Positions 44,948-54,590 of a DNA stretch of 64,000 nt are shown here, one piece after another. Below the pieces are notes generated by a model that saw only the letters and a program-made list of their open reading frames with translations, did no database searches and was not told the origin of the DNA. Position numbers and translations under genes: made by a program. Positions within the stretch are counted from its first letter, which is position 1. Every line of letters begins with the position of its first letter. Source of the stretch: Devosia lacusdianchii (GTDB lineage: Bacteria; Pseudomonadota; Alphaproteobacteria; Rhizobiales; Devosiaceae); assembly GCF_022429625.1 (NCBI RefSeq), contig NZ_CP092483.1, positions 1,798,001 to 1,862,000 of the forward strand. Reading direction: 5' to 3'.

Positions 44948-45711
44948 CAATGGGTCCCTCCTAGATAGGCTTCCTGCACCTTGGGATTGCCGCGAACCTG
45001 GTCGGGCGTCCCGTCGGCGATGATGCGTCCCTGGGCCAGGACCGAAATCTTGTCGGCCAGGGAGAATACCACGTGCATGTCGTGCTCGATAATGACCTTG
45101 GTCATGCCGCGACTCTTGATCTTCTTGAGCAGCTCGATGGTCGTATTGGTGTCGTGGCGCGACATGCCCGCAGTGGGTTCATCGAGCAGCAACAAACGCG
45201 GATGCTGGATGAGGCACATGGCCAGTTCCATGCGACGCTTGTCGCCACGGCTGAGGCTCCCCGCCGGGCTTTCACGGCGGCCGAGCATGCCGACATCTTC
45301 CAGCATGCTTTCGGCTTCCTGGCGGATGCCGGTCTCACTGTCCAGCGAGCGAAGCATATTGAGCTTGAAGGCGCCATCGCGCTTGGCGAGGGCAGGGATC
45401 ATCACGTTGTGGAGCACGGACAGGTCAGCGAAAATCTCGGGCGTCTGGAACACGCGGGCGATGCCGAGCTGGTTGATCTCATAGGGCTTGCGGCCGGTGA
45501 GAATAGCGCCATCAAATACCACCTGGCCGCTGGTTGGGGCCAGCTTGCCAATGATGACATTGAGCAAGGTGGATTTGCCGGCGCCGTTGGGGCCGATGAT
45601 CGCGTGGGTCTGGCCTTCCTCAACCTGGAGATCGATATCGGCCAGGGCATGAAGCCCTCCGAACCGTTTGTGGACGTCGGCAACGTGCAGGACGACATTG
45701 GGTGTGGTCAT
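44947..45711 (-). CDS. livG: Branched-chain/amide-type ABC transporter ATP-binding protein
   Basis: The 254-residue LivG-type ATPase has Walker A GPNGAGKST, Walker B LLLLDEPTAGMS and the switch region VIIEHDMHVV. The signature reads LSRGDKRRME, a common variant in LivG/UrtD. The characteristic long insert of LivG is present. It lies between livM and livF in one operon. Confidence 0.92.
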   Translation of the reverse strand: MTTPNVVLHVADVHKRFGGLHALADIDLQVEEGQTHAIIGPNGAGKSTLLNVIIGKLAPTSGQVVFDGAILTGRKPYEINQLGIARVFQTPEIFADLSVLHNVMIPALAKRDGAFKLNMLRSLDSETGIRQEAESMLEDVGMLGRRESPAGSLSRGDKRRMELAMCLIQHPRLLLLDEPTAGMSRHDTNTTIELLKKIKSRGMTKVIIEHDMHVVFSLADKISVLAQGRIIADGTPDQVRGNPKVQEAYLGGTH

Positions 45712-45721
45712 GGTGCTCGTC

Positions 45722-46864
45722 CTATTCAGCGGGTTGCGGTTGCGGCGCGACCGGCGCCTTTGGCGATGGCTTGGAGCGATTGAACATGTGGGCGATGCGA
45801 CGCACGCCCTCCATGATGCCGCCCGGCAGGAACACGACGATTAGTACGAAGACCAGGCCAAGGGTGAGGAACCAGCCCTCGCCGACAAACTTGCTGGAAA
45901 TCGTGACCATGGCGCTATCGAGGCCATCAGGCAGGAAGTCCCAGAACCGGTGCAGGATGGTCTCGTTGATGGCCGAGAAAATGTTCTCGAAGTACTTGAT
46001 CAGCCAGGCGCCGATCACTGGGCCGACAAGTGTGCCAGCGCCGCCGAGAATGGTCATCAGCACCACCTCGCCTGAGGCGGTCCATTGCATGCGCTCGGCA
46101 CCGGCCAGCGGGTCGGTGACGGCGAGCAGGGCGCCGGCCAGCCCGGCATACATGCCTGATATGACGAAGGCCGCCAGCGTATAGGGCTTCGTATTGAAGC
46201 CGGTGTAGTTCATGCGGGTCTGGTTTGACTTGATTCCCTTGAGCATCATGCCGAAAGGCGACGCCGTAATGCGCTGGGCGATAAAGAAAGCCAGGATCAG
46301 GAAGCCCGCGCAGAAATAGAAGCCGGCAAAACCACCCAGCGATTGCCCCAGCAGTGTGGGCACCGGCTGACCGGCTTGCACACTGCCCATGGCGGTATCA
46401 AGATAGCGCGGATCGTTGAGCGTCAGCTGCAGGCCGGTTTCACCATTGGTGATGGGTGTCAGCACTGAATAGGCCAGGTTGTAGCTCATCTGCGCGAAGG
46501 CCAGCGTCAGGATCGAGAAGTAGATGCCCGAGCGGCGCAGGCTGACATAGCCGATGATCAGCGCGAAGACGCCGGAGATGACGATCGCGAAGATCATGGC
46601 CGGGATCGCGTCGAGGCTGAGCAGCTTGAACGACCAGACGGCGGCATAGGAGCCAACGCCGAAGAAAGCGGCATGGCCGAAGCTGAGGTAACCGGTGAGC
46701 CCGAAGAGGATGTTGAAGCCGACAGCGAAGATTCCGTAGATCATGAAGCGTTGCAACAGATCGGGATAGGCGGCGCCGAAGGGGTGGAGCCAGATCGGCA
46801 TGGCCAGCACCACGATGGTGAAGCCCAGGAAAAGCAGAAGGTCGTTGCGGGACATGGCGCGCAT
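45722..46864 (-). CDS. livM: Branched-chain/amide-type ABC transporter permease
   Basis: The 380-residue LivM/UrtC-type permease has eight or more helices and the LivM landmarks [49 protein letters not shown] and [13 protein letters not shown]. The tail is charged and proline-rich. It starts one base after the livH stop with GGAGG upstream. Confidence 0.92.
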   Translation of the reverse strand: MRAMSRNDLLLFLGFTIVVLAMPIWLHPFGAAYPDLLQRFMIYGIFAVGFNILFGLTGYLSFGHAAFFGVGSYAAVWSFKLLSLDAIPAMIFAIVISGVFALIIGYVSLRRSGIYFSILTLAFAQMSYNLAYSVLTPITNGETGLQLTLNDPRYLDTAMGSVQAGQPVPTLLGQSLGGFAGFYFCAGFLILAFFIAQRITASPFGMMLKGIKSNQTRMNYTGFNTKPYTLAAFVISGMYAGLAGALLAVTDPLAGAERMQWTASGEVVLMTILGGAGTLVGPVIGAWLIKYFENIFSAINETILHRFWDFLPDGLDSAMVTISSKFVGEGWFLTLGLVFVLIVVFLPGGIMEGVRRIAHMFNRSKPSPKAPVAPQPQPAE

Positions 46865-46865
46865 C

Positions 46866-47897
46866 TCAGGCCTCCATCACGCCACGCCGGCCAAACAGGC
46901 CACGCGGCAGAACCAGTAGAATGACGACGGCGACGAGATAGATGATGATCTGGTCGATGCCGGGAATGAGGGCTTTCACCTGCGTCATCGACGCGAAGGA
47001 CTGCAGGATGCCGAGCAAGAACCCCGCCGCGACGGCGCCGGGCAGGGAACCCATGCCGCCCACCACGACCACGACGAAGCTCAGCACCAGGAAGTCCATG
47101 CCCATATGGTAGTTGGGCGGCAGCAAGGGCGTGTACATCACGCCGGCCAGCCCCGCGACGACGGCGGCCAGACCAAACATTATGGTGAAACGCCGGTCGA
47201 TATTGATGCCAAGCAGTCCCACTGTCTCACGATCGGCCATGCCGGCGCGAACGACCATGCCGAAGGTGGTGAACTGCAGGAATGCGAACACGCCACCAAT
47301 GATCACCGCAGCGAACAGGAAGTAGACCAGGCGCCAGATCGGATAGGTGATGACATTGGCCTGCATGCCGAGCCAGGCGCCGATATCGGCTGCGCCGCGG
47401 AAGTCTTCGGGCATGGGCTGGGGAATAGGATTGGGCCCGAAGAAGGACTTGATGACCTCCTGAGCCACGATCGCCAGGCCGAAAGTCACAAGAATCTGTT
47501 CGGCATGCGGGCGTTTGTAAAAGTGTTTGATGATGCCGCGCTCAAGCCCGATCCCGACGAGCAGCATGACCGGGATGGTGAGCAGGATCGAGAAGGGCAC
47601 GGAATAATTGACCAGCACCGTACCGAAATCGCCGAACCAGGTTTGCACCAGCGGTGCCCGGATTTCGAGCGGCGCGCCCCAGGGGGAAAGTTTCTCGGGA
47701 TCGGTGGTAACGGTTTCCAGCGTGATCAATTGCCGAAACAGCACGGCACAGAAGGAGCCGAGCATGAACAGCGCGCCGTGCGCGAAGTTGACGACGCCCA
47801 ACGTGCCGAACACCAGGGTTAGGCCCAGCGCTATCAGCGCGTAAGCACCGCCTTTGTCGAGGCCGTTGAGAAACTGCAGGAAGATGACTTCGAACAT
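46866..47897 (-). CDS. livH: Branched-chain/amide-type ABC transporter permease
   Basis: The 343-residue LivH/UrtB-type permease shows [38 protein letters not shown] sequence at the N-terminus, a [14 protein letters not shown] loop and the GGMGSLPGA signature. I set the start at the ATG 47897 (MFEVIFLQF), which has GGAGCA upstream; the frame further up runs into a repeat element. The 343-residue length is a little above the usual 290-310 because of a longer first periplasmic loop. Confidence 0.9.
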   Translation of the reverse strand: MFEVIFLQFLNGLDKGGAYALIALGLTLVFGTLGVVNFAHGALFMLGSFCAVLFRQLITLETVTTDPEKLSPWGAPLEIRAPLVQTWFGDFGTVLVNYSVPFSILLTIPVMLLVGIGLERGIIKHFYKRPHAEQILVTFGLAIVAQEVIKSFFGPNPIPQPMPEDFRGAADIGAWLGMQANVITYPIWRLVYFLFAAVIIGGVFAFLQFTTFGMVVRAGMADRETVGLLGINIDRRFTIMFGLAAVVAGLAGVMYTPLLPPNYHMGMDFLVLSFVVVVVGGMGSLPGAVAAGFLLGILQSFASMTQVKALIPGIDQIIIYLVAVVILLVLPRGLFGRRGVMEA

Positions 47898-47925
47898 GAA
47901 CCGTGCTCCGGCCGGGTAAGTGACC

Positions 47926-48022
47926 AGTAGCCTCATGGTGAGCCTGTCGAACCACGAGGCGTGGCACGACAGGCTGCGGAGGCACGACCTCGTCCTTCGA
48001 CGAGCTCAGGATGAGGTCTACT
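47926..48022. repeat. Intergenic palindromic repeat (REP-type)
   Basis: Two 35-base arms (47926-47960 and 47988-48022) form an imperfect inverted repeat around a 27-base centre; the outer ends are AGTAG and CTACT. The arms contain TCGAACCACGAGG and its counterpart CCTCGTCCTTCGA. It lies between the binding-protein gene and livH, where such structures often protect the upstream mRNA. Confidence 0.8.
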
Positions 48023-48061
48023 GTGGGAGTGCCCGCCCTGAACGCCAGGGCGTGCAGTACA

Positions 48062-49417
48062 TCAGCACATTGGAACCGGCTCGGCCGGTCCAAGCTCGCC
48101 ACCGAAGATCGTCGGGTCGTAGGCGACCTTGTCCCGTGGGATTTCCTCGACGATGTTGAGCACGTCATATTCGCTGGTCGGGCTCTCGTTGCCCTGCACG
48201 ACGAGCACGTTCTTGATGCACTGGTGGTCTTCGGCGCGGTAGAGCGTCGGACCATTGCCCATACCGTCGAACTCGAAGCCTTCCAGCGCCTTGATGACTT
48301 CGGGTGGATAGAAGGTGCCGGCGCGTTCGCAGGCATCGGCATAGAGCAGGGCTTGGACATAGGCGGTGTGGGCAGCCTGGGACGGCGGAGCGCCGTAGGC
48401 GGCGCCGAACGACTTGGTGAAAGCGATCGTGCCCGGATCCTGCAGGTTCCAGTGCCAGTTGGACGTGCCGTAGATGCCCTTGATATTGGCGCCGGCGCCC
48501 TTGGCCATGAGTTCGGAAAATAGCGGAACGACGATCTGGAAGTCCTTGCCGTTGGCTTGGCGGTCGCGCATGCCGAACTGCACAGCCTGGGTCAGCGAAT
48601 TGACCATGTCATTGCCGTAGTGATTGAGGATCAGCACGTCGGCGCCAGAATTCAGCACCGGCGTCAGGTACTGGCTGAAGTCGGCTGCGCCCAGTGGTGT
48701 GCGGACAGCTTGCACGGTTTGCCAGCCCAGGCCTTCGGTGGCTGCCTTCATCGACTCTTCCTGAGTCCAGCCCCAGGTGTAGTCAGCGGTGAGGTGATAG
48801 GCCTTGCGATCGGCGCCGTAGGCGTTGACGATGGCCGGCGCGAGGCCGATGCCGGACTGGTAGGCGTTGAAGAAGTGGCGGAAGCCGTAGCGACGCTTGT
48901 CCTTGCCGGTCGTGTCGTTGGAGTGGGTGAGGCCCGCCATGAAGATGACGCCCATTTCCTGGCACAGACCCTGCACGGCAATCGCCTCAGCCGAGGAAGA
49001 ACCGCCCGAAACCATGATAGCGCCATCGCGCTCGATCATGCGGGTGGCGCCGGCACGCGCCACATCGGCCTTGGTCTGGCTGTCGGAGGTGACGAAGGCC
49101 ACCTTCTTGCCCAGGATGCCATTGCCCTTGAGCGCGGTCGGCGTCAGGACATTGATCAGGCCGCCGTCGCCTTCGCCGTTGAGGTGCTTGACGGCGAGCT
49201 CATAGGCCTTCTGCTCGTCGGCACCTTCTTCGGCATAAGCGCCGGTGAGTGGAAGATTGAGCCCGAAGGTCACGGTATCGCCGGTCGGGTTGTTACAGAA
49301 TTCCTGCGCCCAGGCGCCCTTGGTGAACATCAGCGGGGCGACGCCCGAGCCGATAATGCCGGCCATGCCGGTTTGCAGCAGGCGGCGGCGGCTTAGGCCA
49401 CGCTTCAAAAGTGTCAT
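48062..49417 (-). CDS. ABC transporter substrate-binding protein (HAAT/Liv type)
   Basis: The 451-residue periplasmic binding protein of the LivJ/amide type starts with a twin-arginine-like signal (SRRRLLQTG, hydrophobic core to about residue 37), then a GLNLPLTGAYAEEGADEQKAYELAV opening. GSSSAEAI and the ADYTWGWTQEES hinge region follow. It is longer than leucine-binding proteins (about 350-390). AGGAGG precedes the ATG. The ligand is unknown; amino acids, amides or a product linked to the adjacent pxp genes are possible. Confidence 0.88.
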   Translation of the reverse strand: MTLLKRGLSRRRLLQTGMAGIIGSGVAPLMFTKGAWAQEFCNNPTGDTVTFGLNLPLTGAYAEEGADEQKAYELAVKHLNGEGDGGLINVLTPTALKGNGILGKKVAFVTSDSQTKADVARAGATRMIERDGAIMVSGGSSSAEAIAVQGLCQEMGVIFMAGLTHSNDTTGKDKRRYGFRHFFNAYQSGIGLAPAIVNAYGADRKAYHLTADYTWGWTQEESMKAATEGLGWQTVQAVRTPLGAADFSQYLTPVLNSGADVLILNHYGNDMVNSLTQAVQFGMRDRQANGKDFQIVVPLFSELMAKGAGANIKGIYGTSNWHWNLQDPGTIAFTKSFGAAYGAPPSQAAHTAYVQALLYADACERAGTFYPPEVIKALEGFEFDGMGNGPTLYRAEDHQCIKNVLVVQGNESPTSEYDVLNIVEEIPRDKVAYDPTIFGGELGPAEPVPMC

Positions 49418-49501
49418 CGATTTCCTCCTTTTGGCGCGGGGCGACCGATACATAGCCAGCAGCTCACCGCACCGTGATTATTCCTCCTGTGTGAAAACGG
49501 A

Positions 49502-49524
49502 TGCAATAGTCCGTTGTAATTGCA
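49502..49524. promoter_or_regulatory. Inverted repeat in the divergent binding-protein/XRE promoter region
   Basis: TGCAAT and ATTGCA are separated by 11 bases in an AT-rich stretch between the two divergent genes. RamB/ScfR-type regulators bind TTGCAA-like repeats, so it is a plausible operator. This is inference from position and symmetry only. Confidence 0.35.
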
Positions 49525-49607
49525 GAGATATTCTGTAAATTGTTGTTCTCTTGGGTCGCAACAGAAGTCAATTCATTGACTCGGTGGCCGCGATGAGGAG
49601 GATTTGG

Positions 49608-51230
49608 ATGCGCGCGCCAATTGGTTTTCGCATCAGCAACAGGCGGAAATCGCTCAAGATTTCCCAAGCTGCGCTGGCGCGTCTGGTCGGTATTTCGCCG
49701 AGCTATCTGAACCTAATCGAAAACAACAAGCGCGACATTGCCGGTTCATTATTGGCACGCGTGGCCCAGCATCTTGATATCGATGTCGATGAACTGGCCG
49801 GTCGCGCCGAGCAGAAGCTGCTGCAAGACCTCGAAGAAGCCTTCGCCGACCCCATGGTCGAGTCGCTGGCGTTTCGACCTGACGAAAGGCGCGAACTGGT
49901 AGCGCAGTATCCAGCCAGTGCGGCGGCGCTGGCCCGGATGCATCGGGCCTATGCCGGGGCGGTGGCCAGTGCCGACGCCTACGCCGACCGGCTGCGATCC
50001 GATCCGCTGCTGAGCCAGCTGCTGCACCAGATTCTGTCGGGCGTGACGGCTATTCGCTCCAGCGCCGAAATTCTGGAGGATGTAACCGATCTCGACGACG
50101 CGGAACGACAGCGCTTCCTGGCCGCGATCGGGCGCGAAACCCGGGCACTGTCCGACGTCGCGCGCAATCTCATCGGCCAGTTCGACACGTCGAGCCAGAG
50201 CCGGCGCGGCGTATCACCGGCCCGTGAGATCGATGACCTCATCATCGAGCGCGAGAACCATTTTCCGACGCTGGAAGCCGCGGCAGAGGCATTGCGCCAC
50301 GAGTTGGCGACGATCGGACCCTTCGGCATCGCCACACTGACCGAGCTGCTGGGACGCAAGTTCGGCGTCGATGTGACCATCGGCGGCCCGCCTGCTGATG
50401 CGGACTTTCCCGGTCAGTATCGGTTCGACCCGTCCAGCCGCTCGATGTGGTTCCACGGGGCGAGCACTATGGCCAGCCGCCAATTCCAGCTGGCGAGGCT
50501 GTTTGGCGAGCTGGCGGCCGCCGATGTGATCGAAGACATCCTGCGCAGCACAGTGCTCTCGACAGCTACGTCGCGGCGCTTGGCCTCGCGCGCAGTTGGC
50601 TCGTACCTGGCGGGAGCCATGGTGTTCCCCTACACCCGCTTTCTCGCGGACGCCGAGGCGTCGGCCTACGACATCGATCATCTGCGGCAGGCATACAATG
50701 CCAGCTTCGAGCAGGTGGCGCATCGGCTGGTAACGCTGCGGCGGCCGGGGGAGGAGGGCATTCCCTTCGGCTTTCTGCGCTCCGATCCTGCGGGCAGGCT
50801 GACCAAGCACTTTCCTCTGCCGGGCCTGCTCCTGCCCAATAGTGGGCATGCCTGCCCGCTCTGGGCCATCTATGGGGCGTTCCGGACTCCCGATACGCCG
50901 CTGCGGCAGGTGGTTCGATTTTCGGATGGCTCGCGCTACCTGTTCCTGGCGCGAACGGTGCAGCGGCGGACAGCCTCGTTTCACCAGCAGGCGGCAATGT
51001 CCTCGGTCATGCTGGCGTGCGACGTGCTCCACGCCGATCGTACGGTCTATGCCGCGGGCCTGGACCTCTCCGATCCCGCCTCCGACATCCCGGTGGGACC
51101 AAGCTGCCGCCTCTGTACACGCCGCGACTGCGCCAGCCGGCAGGAGGAGACCCTGTCGCCGGGCGGGGGAGGGTCGGCAACGCGGACGCCGCTGCTACCA
51201 TCCGCATTAGCGCTTGGCGATCCGGCGTGA
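49608..51230 (+). CDS. XRE/ScfR-like transcriptional regulator with a DHp-like hairpin
   Basis: The 540-residue protein has an N-terminal helix-turn-helix (about 8-64, with ISQAALARLVGISPSYLN). A helical hairpin resembling a histidine-kinase dimerisation domain follows (about 132-193, His140). Next comes an IrrE/ImmA-like region in which the metalloprotease HExxH is lost (ARLFGEL, 296-302). The C-terminal DUF2083-type part has CPLWAIYGAF and a CRLCTRRDC cluster (Cys500, 503, 508), as in short-chain fatty acyl regulators. AGGAGG precedes ATG 49608, chosen over upstream ATGs. It is divergent from the binding-protein gene and followed by a response regulator. Confidence 0.83.
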   Translation: MRAPIGFRISNRRKSLKISQAALARLVGISPSYLNLIENNKRDIAGSLLARVAQHLDIDVDELAGRAEQKLLQDLEEAFADPMVESLAFRPDERRELVAQYPASAAALARMHRAYAGAVASADAYADRLRSDPLLSQLLHQILSGVTAIRSSAEILEDVTDLDDAERQRFLAAIGRETRALSDVARNLIGQFDTSSQSRRGVSPAREIDDLIIERENHFPTLEAAAEALRHELATIGPFGIATLTELLGRKFGVDVTIGGPPADADFPGQYRFDPSSRSMWFHGASTMASRQFQLARLFGELAAADVIEDILRSTVLSTATSRRLASRAVGSYLAGAMVFPYTRFLADAEASAYDIDHLRQAYNASFEQVAHRLVTLRRPGEEGIPFGFLRSDPAGRLTKHFPLPGLLLPNSGHACPLWAIYGAFRTPDTPLRQVVRFSDGSRYLFLARTVQRRTASFHQQAAMSSVMLACDVLHADRTVYAAGLDLSDPASDIPVGPSCRLCTRRDCASRQEETLSPGGGGSATRTPLLPSALALGDPA

Positions 51231-51290
51231 TTGCGCTTTAGTGCATCAACGCTTGCGGAGGGGAGACCGCCGGTGTTTCGAGGGGGAGCT

Positions 51291-51674
51291 TTGGCAATCG
51301 ATATTCTCATCGCCGAGGATGAACCGAGCATTCTTGAATCGCTCGACTTCATTCTGCGGCGCGCCGGCTGGCACGTCAGCTCGGTCACTGACGGTGACGC
51401 GGCGCTGGAGGCGGTGCGGCGGCTCAATCCGCGCATGGTGGTGCTCGATGTCATGCTGCCCAAACGCAGCGGCTTCGATGTGCTGAAGCACATTCGTGCC
51501 GGGATCGCCACGCGCGCTATGCCCGTGCTGATCCTGACTGCAAAAGGGCAGTTGCAGGACCGGCGCATCGCCGAGGAGCTGGGCGCCGACGCCTTCGTGA
51601 CCAAGCCCTATGCCAATGCGGATGTGGTGGGCGCGGTGCGGCAATTGCTGGGCGAAAATGGCGGACCGGCGTAA
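51291..51674 (+). CDS. Receiver-only response regulator
   Basis: The 127-residue protein is a lone receiver domain: acidic pair in AEDEPS, phosphoacceptor Asp53 in VVLDVMLP, LTAKG and the KPY lysine (about 103). There is no output domain, as in CheY/DivK-type proteins. TTG at 51291 behind GGGGGAG is the preferred start; a GTG at 51273 is possible. The next small gene begins inside its 3' end, and the kinase follows, so it is the likely partner. Confidence 0.88.
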   Translation: MAIDILIAEDEPSILESLDFILRRAGWHVSSVTDGDAALEAVRRLNPRMVVLDVMLPKRSGFDVLKHIRAGIATRAMPVLILTAKGQLQDRRIAEELGADAFVTKPYANADVVGAVRQLLGENGGPA

Positions 51675-51885
51675 GCTCGAAGGCGGCATGCTGGTGCTGG
51701 CGGTGTTCGGCGCCATGTTGATCGTGCCGCCGCTCGTCTACCTGTTCAACCGGCCCATCAGCCACTTCGGCGTGCCGCAAGTGGTGCTCTATCTGTTTGC
51801 CTGGTGGATCGTGATGATCGCCGGCACCGCCTGGCTGACCCACCGGCTGCCGCGTGACCCCGATCCCAGCGACGGAGACGGCTGA
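51658..51885 (+). CDS. Small two-helix membrane protein
   Basis: The 75-residue protein has two hydrophobic helices (about 10-28 and 40-60) joined by a short loop (FNRPISHFGV) and an acidic tail. It overlaps the response-regulator gene by 17 bases and the symporter-kinase by one (TGATG). Small proteins in this place often accompany solute:sodium symporters; it may be an accessory subunit of the kinase. The family is not named. Confidence 0.72.
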   Translation: MADRRKLEGGMLVLAVFGAMLIVPPLVYLFNRPISHFGVPQVVLYLFAWWIVMIAGTAWLTHRLPRDPDPSDGDG

Positions 51886-54590
51886 TGCTGTCGGCCGACT
51901 TCGTCATTGCGACGGCGGTGGCCTATGTCGGGCTGTTGTTTGTGCTCGCCTATTTTGGCGACCGGCGGGCTCGCGCCAACAAGCGCTCGTTCCTGCACTC
52001 GCCGGCGGTTTATACACTGTCGATCTCAGTCTACTGCACGAGCTGGACCTTCTACGGTGCCGTGGGAAATGCCGCCCGTAACGGTTTGGAATTCCTAACG
52101 ATCTACCTGGGGCCAACCGTGGTCTTCGTCGGCTGGTGGTTCGTGTTGCGCAAGCTGGTCCGCATTGGCCGCACGCAGGCCATCACCTCCATCGCCGATC
52201 TGCTGTCGTCCCGCTACGGCAAGTCCAACCGGCTGGCCGTCTTGATCACCCTGATCGCCGTGATCGGCATCACGCCGTACATCGCGCTGCAGCTCAAGGC
52301 GATCACCTCGTCGATCCAGGCGGTTGCGTCGTCCTATGAGGGGGCCAGAGGGAGCCTCGCTGGCGTCGATGATGGAGCGCTCGCCTTTGGCATAGCGGCG
52401 GGCATGGCGCTGTTCACCATCCTCTTTGGCACGCGCAATGTCGACGCCAAGGAGCAGCACCATGGCGTGGTGGCCGCCATCGCCTTCGAGGCGGTGGTGA
52501 AGCTGGCGGCGCTCGTCGCGGTCGGCGTCTTTGTGACCTTCGGACTCGGTGGCGGCTTCGAGGCGATCTACGATCGCGCCGTGGACGCCGGGATCGAGAT
52601 CTATGCTGAGGATACCTTTGGCCCACGCTGGCTGGCGATGACGCTGCTATCCGCCGCCGCCATCATCTGCCTGCCGCGACAGTTCCAGATCACCGTGGTC
52701 GAGAACTCCAACGAAAACCATCTGCGTACCGCCGGCTGGGCCTTTCCGGCTTACCTGCTGCTGATGAGCGTCTTCACCATGCCCATCGCGCTCTATGGCC
52801 TGACGACGATGCCCGTCGGCTCGAATCCGGACATGTTCGTGCTGACACTGCCACTAGCTGCCGGGCAGGACGGGCTGGCCCTCTTTGCCTTCATCGGCGG
52901 CTTCTCGTCGGCAACCTCGATGATCATCGTGGCGTCGATCGCGCTCTCAATCATGGTCTCCAACCACATCATCATGCCGATTGTGCTGCGCACATCGAGC
53001 GGTACAGGGCAGGGCGACGGTCGCGGCGTTACGCGCCTGCTGCTGACCAGCCGCCGCATCTCGATCGCGCTCATCCTGACGCTGGGCTTCTTCTATTTCT
53101 CGTTGACGGGCGACAGCGACGCGCTGGCGCCGATCGGGCTCATCTCCTTCGCCGGCGTGGCGCAGTTTCTGCCGGCCATCCTGGCGGGCCTTTACTGGCG
53201 TGAGGCGTCGCTCAAGGGGGCGGCCGCAGGGGTGTTTGTGGGATTCGTCATCTGGGCCTGGACGATGTTCTTGCCCAGCTTCGAGACCGTCAGCCCCACC
53301 GTGGCCGGCCTGATGAACGACGGTCCGTGGGGCATCGCCTTCTTGCGACCGGAACACCTGTTCGGCTTGGATAATCTCGATCCGCTGGTTCATTCAGTGT
53401 TCTGGAGCCTGTTCCTCAACACTGTATTTCTGGTGGTCGTTTCCTTGCTGACGACCCAGTCGGCCCTGGAGCGCATTCAGGCGACGCTGTTCGTCGACGT
53501 TTTCCGGCGCAGCAAAGTTGCGCAAGGCAATTTCGTGCGTGGCTCGGCGACTGCCAACGATCTCTTCTTCGTCGCCGAGCGCGTGCTTGGCGAGCGCCGT
53601 GCGGCCGCGCTGTTCGAAACGGCTGCCCGCGAGGACGGCGTCGACCCTGACATGCTCGAGCCCTCGCCCGAATTCATCGCCAAGCTGGAGCGCGAACTGG
53701 CCGGCTCCATCGGCGCTGCGTCGGCCCACGTAATGTTGTCGAAGGTGGTTTCCGGCAGCGACGTGTCGCTCGAAGAAGTGCTGCAGATGGCCGATGAGAC
53801 CCAGCAGGTCATTGAATATTCCCAACAGTTGGAGAAGACCTCGGCCGAGCTTCGTTCGACAGCGCAGAAGCTCGAAGACGCCAACACCCAATTGCGCGAG
53901 CTCGACAGCCAGAAGGACGAGTTCCTGAGCCAGGTCAGCCACGAAGTGCGGACGCCGATGACATCGATCCGCTCGTTCTCCGAGATATTACTTGATCCCG
54001 ATGCCATCGATGCCCGCCAGCGTCAGCATTTCGTGTCGACTATCCATCAGGAAAGCCTGCGGCTGACCAAGCTGCTCGACGAAATCCTCGACCTTTCTGC
54101 GCTCGAACGCGGCGAGCGGACTTGGGACAACGTCCCCACCGATGCCGAGGCGGCCCTGGACCGGGCACTGACCGTTTGCGATGCGTTGCTACGTCAGCGC
54201 GGCATGCGGGTTGAGCTTGGCGAGCGGGCGCGGCCGACCATGGTGGAAGGCGACGCCGACCGGCTCTGCCAGGTGTTCATCAACCTCATTTCGAACGCTG
54301 TGAAATACAACGACACGGGGCGCCCGGTGATGCGGGTGACCTCCGCAGTCAAGGCGGGCATGTATGTGGTCGAAATTGCCGACAATGGGCCGGGAATTCC
54401 CAAGGGCGAGCGCAAGCTGATCTTCGAAAAGTTCTCGCGCGGCCAACGCGGCGCCGCCGAGCAGAGCGGTGCTGGCTTGGGGCTGGCCATCTCGCGCCAG
54501 ATTGTAGCGCGGATGAATGGATCACTCGAACTGGTGCAGGGCCCGCTCCCGGGCGCGTGCTTCCGCGTGCGCCTGGCGGTGAAGCGCTAG
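51885..54590 (+). CDS. Sodium/solute symporter-histidine kinase fusion (CbrA-like)
   Basis: The 901-residue protein has an N-terminal SLC5/SSS transporter-like part of about 12-13 helices (residues 1 to about 520). A linker (about 545-660) resembles the STAC region and is followed by a coiled segment. The kinase core then has the phosphoacceptor His686 in SQVSHEVRTPM and an HATPase with NLISNAVKYND, DNGPGIP and GAGLGLAIS. There is no PAS domain between STAC and kinase, unlike CbrA. It probably senses or transports a small carbon or amino-acid solute and signals through the adjacent receiver protein. It converges with the channel gene, overlapping by four bases. Confidence 0.9.
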   Translation: MLSADFVIATAVAYVGLLFVLAYFGDRRARANKRSFLHSPAVYTLSISVYCTSWTFYGAVGNAARNGLEFLTIYLGPTVVFVGWWFVLRKLVRIGRTQAITSIADLLSSRYGKSNRLAVLITLIAVIGITPYIALQLKAITSSIQAVASSYEGARGSLAGVDDGALAFGIAAGMALFTILFGTRNVDAKEQHHGVVAAIAFEAVVKLAALVAVGVFVTFGLGGGFEAIYDRAVDAGIEIYAEDTFGPRWLAMTLLSAAAIICLPRQFQITVVENSNENHLRTAGWAFPAYLLLMSVFTMPIALYGLTTMPVGSNPDMFVLTLPLAAGQDGLALFAFIGGFSSATSMIIVASIALSIMVSNHIIMPIVLRTSSGTGQGDGRGVTRLLLTSRRISIALILTLGFFYFSLTGDSDALAPIGLISFAGVAQFLPAILAGLYWREASLKGAAAGVFVGFVIWAWTMFLPSFETVSPTVAGLMNDGPWGIAFLRPEHLFGLDNLDPLVHSVFWSLFLNTVFLVVVSLLTTQSALERIQATLFVDVFRRSKVAQGNFVRGSATANDLFFVAERVLGERRAAALFETAAREDGVDPDMLEPSPEFIAKLERELAGSIGAASAHVMLSKVVSGSDVSLEEVLQMADETQQVIEYSQQLEKTSAELRSTAQKLEDANTQLRELDSQKDEFLSQVSHEVRTPMTSIRSFSEILLDPDAIDARQRQHFVSTIHQESLRLTKLLDEILDLSALERGERTWDNVPTDAEAALDRALTVCDALLRQRGMRVELGERARPTMVEGDADRLCQVFINLISNAVKYNDTGRPVMRVTSAVKAGMYVVEIADNGPGIPKGERKLIFEKFSRGQRGAAEQSGAGLGLAISRQIVARMNGSLELVQGPLPGACFRVRLAVKR

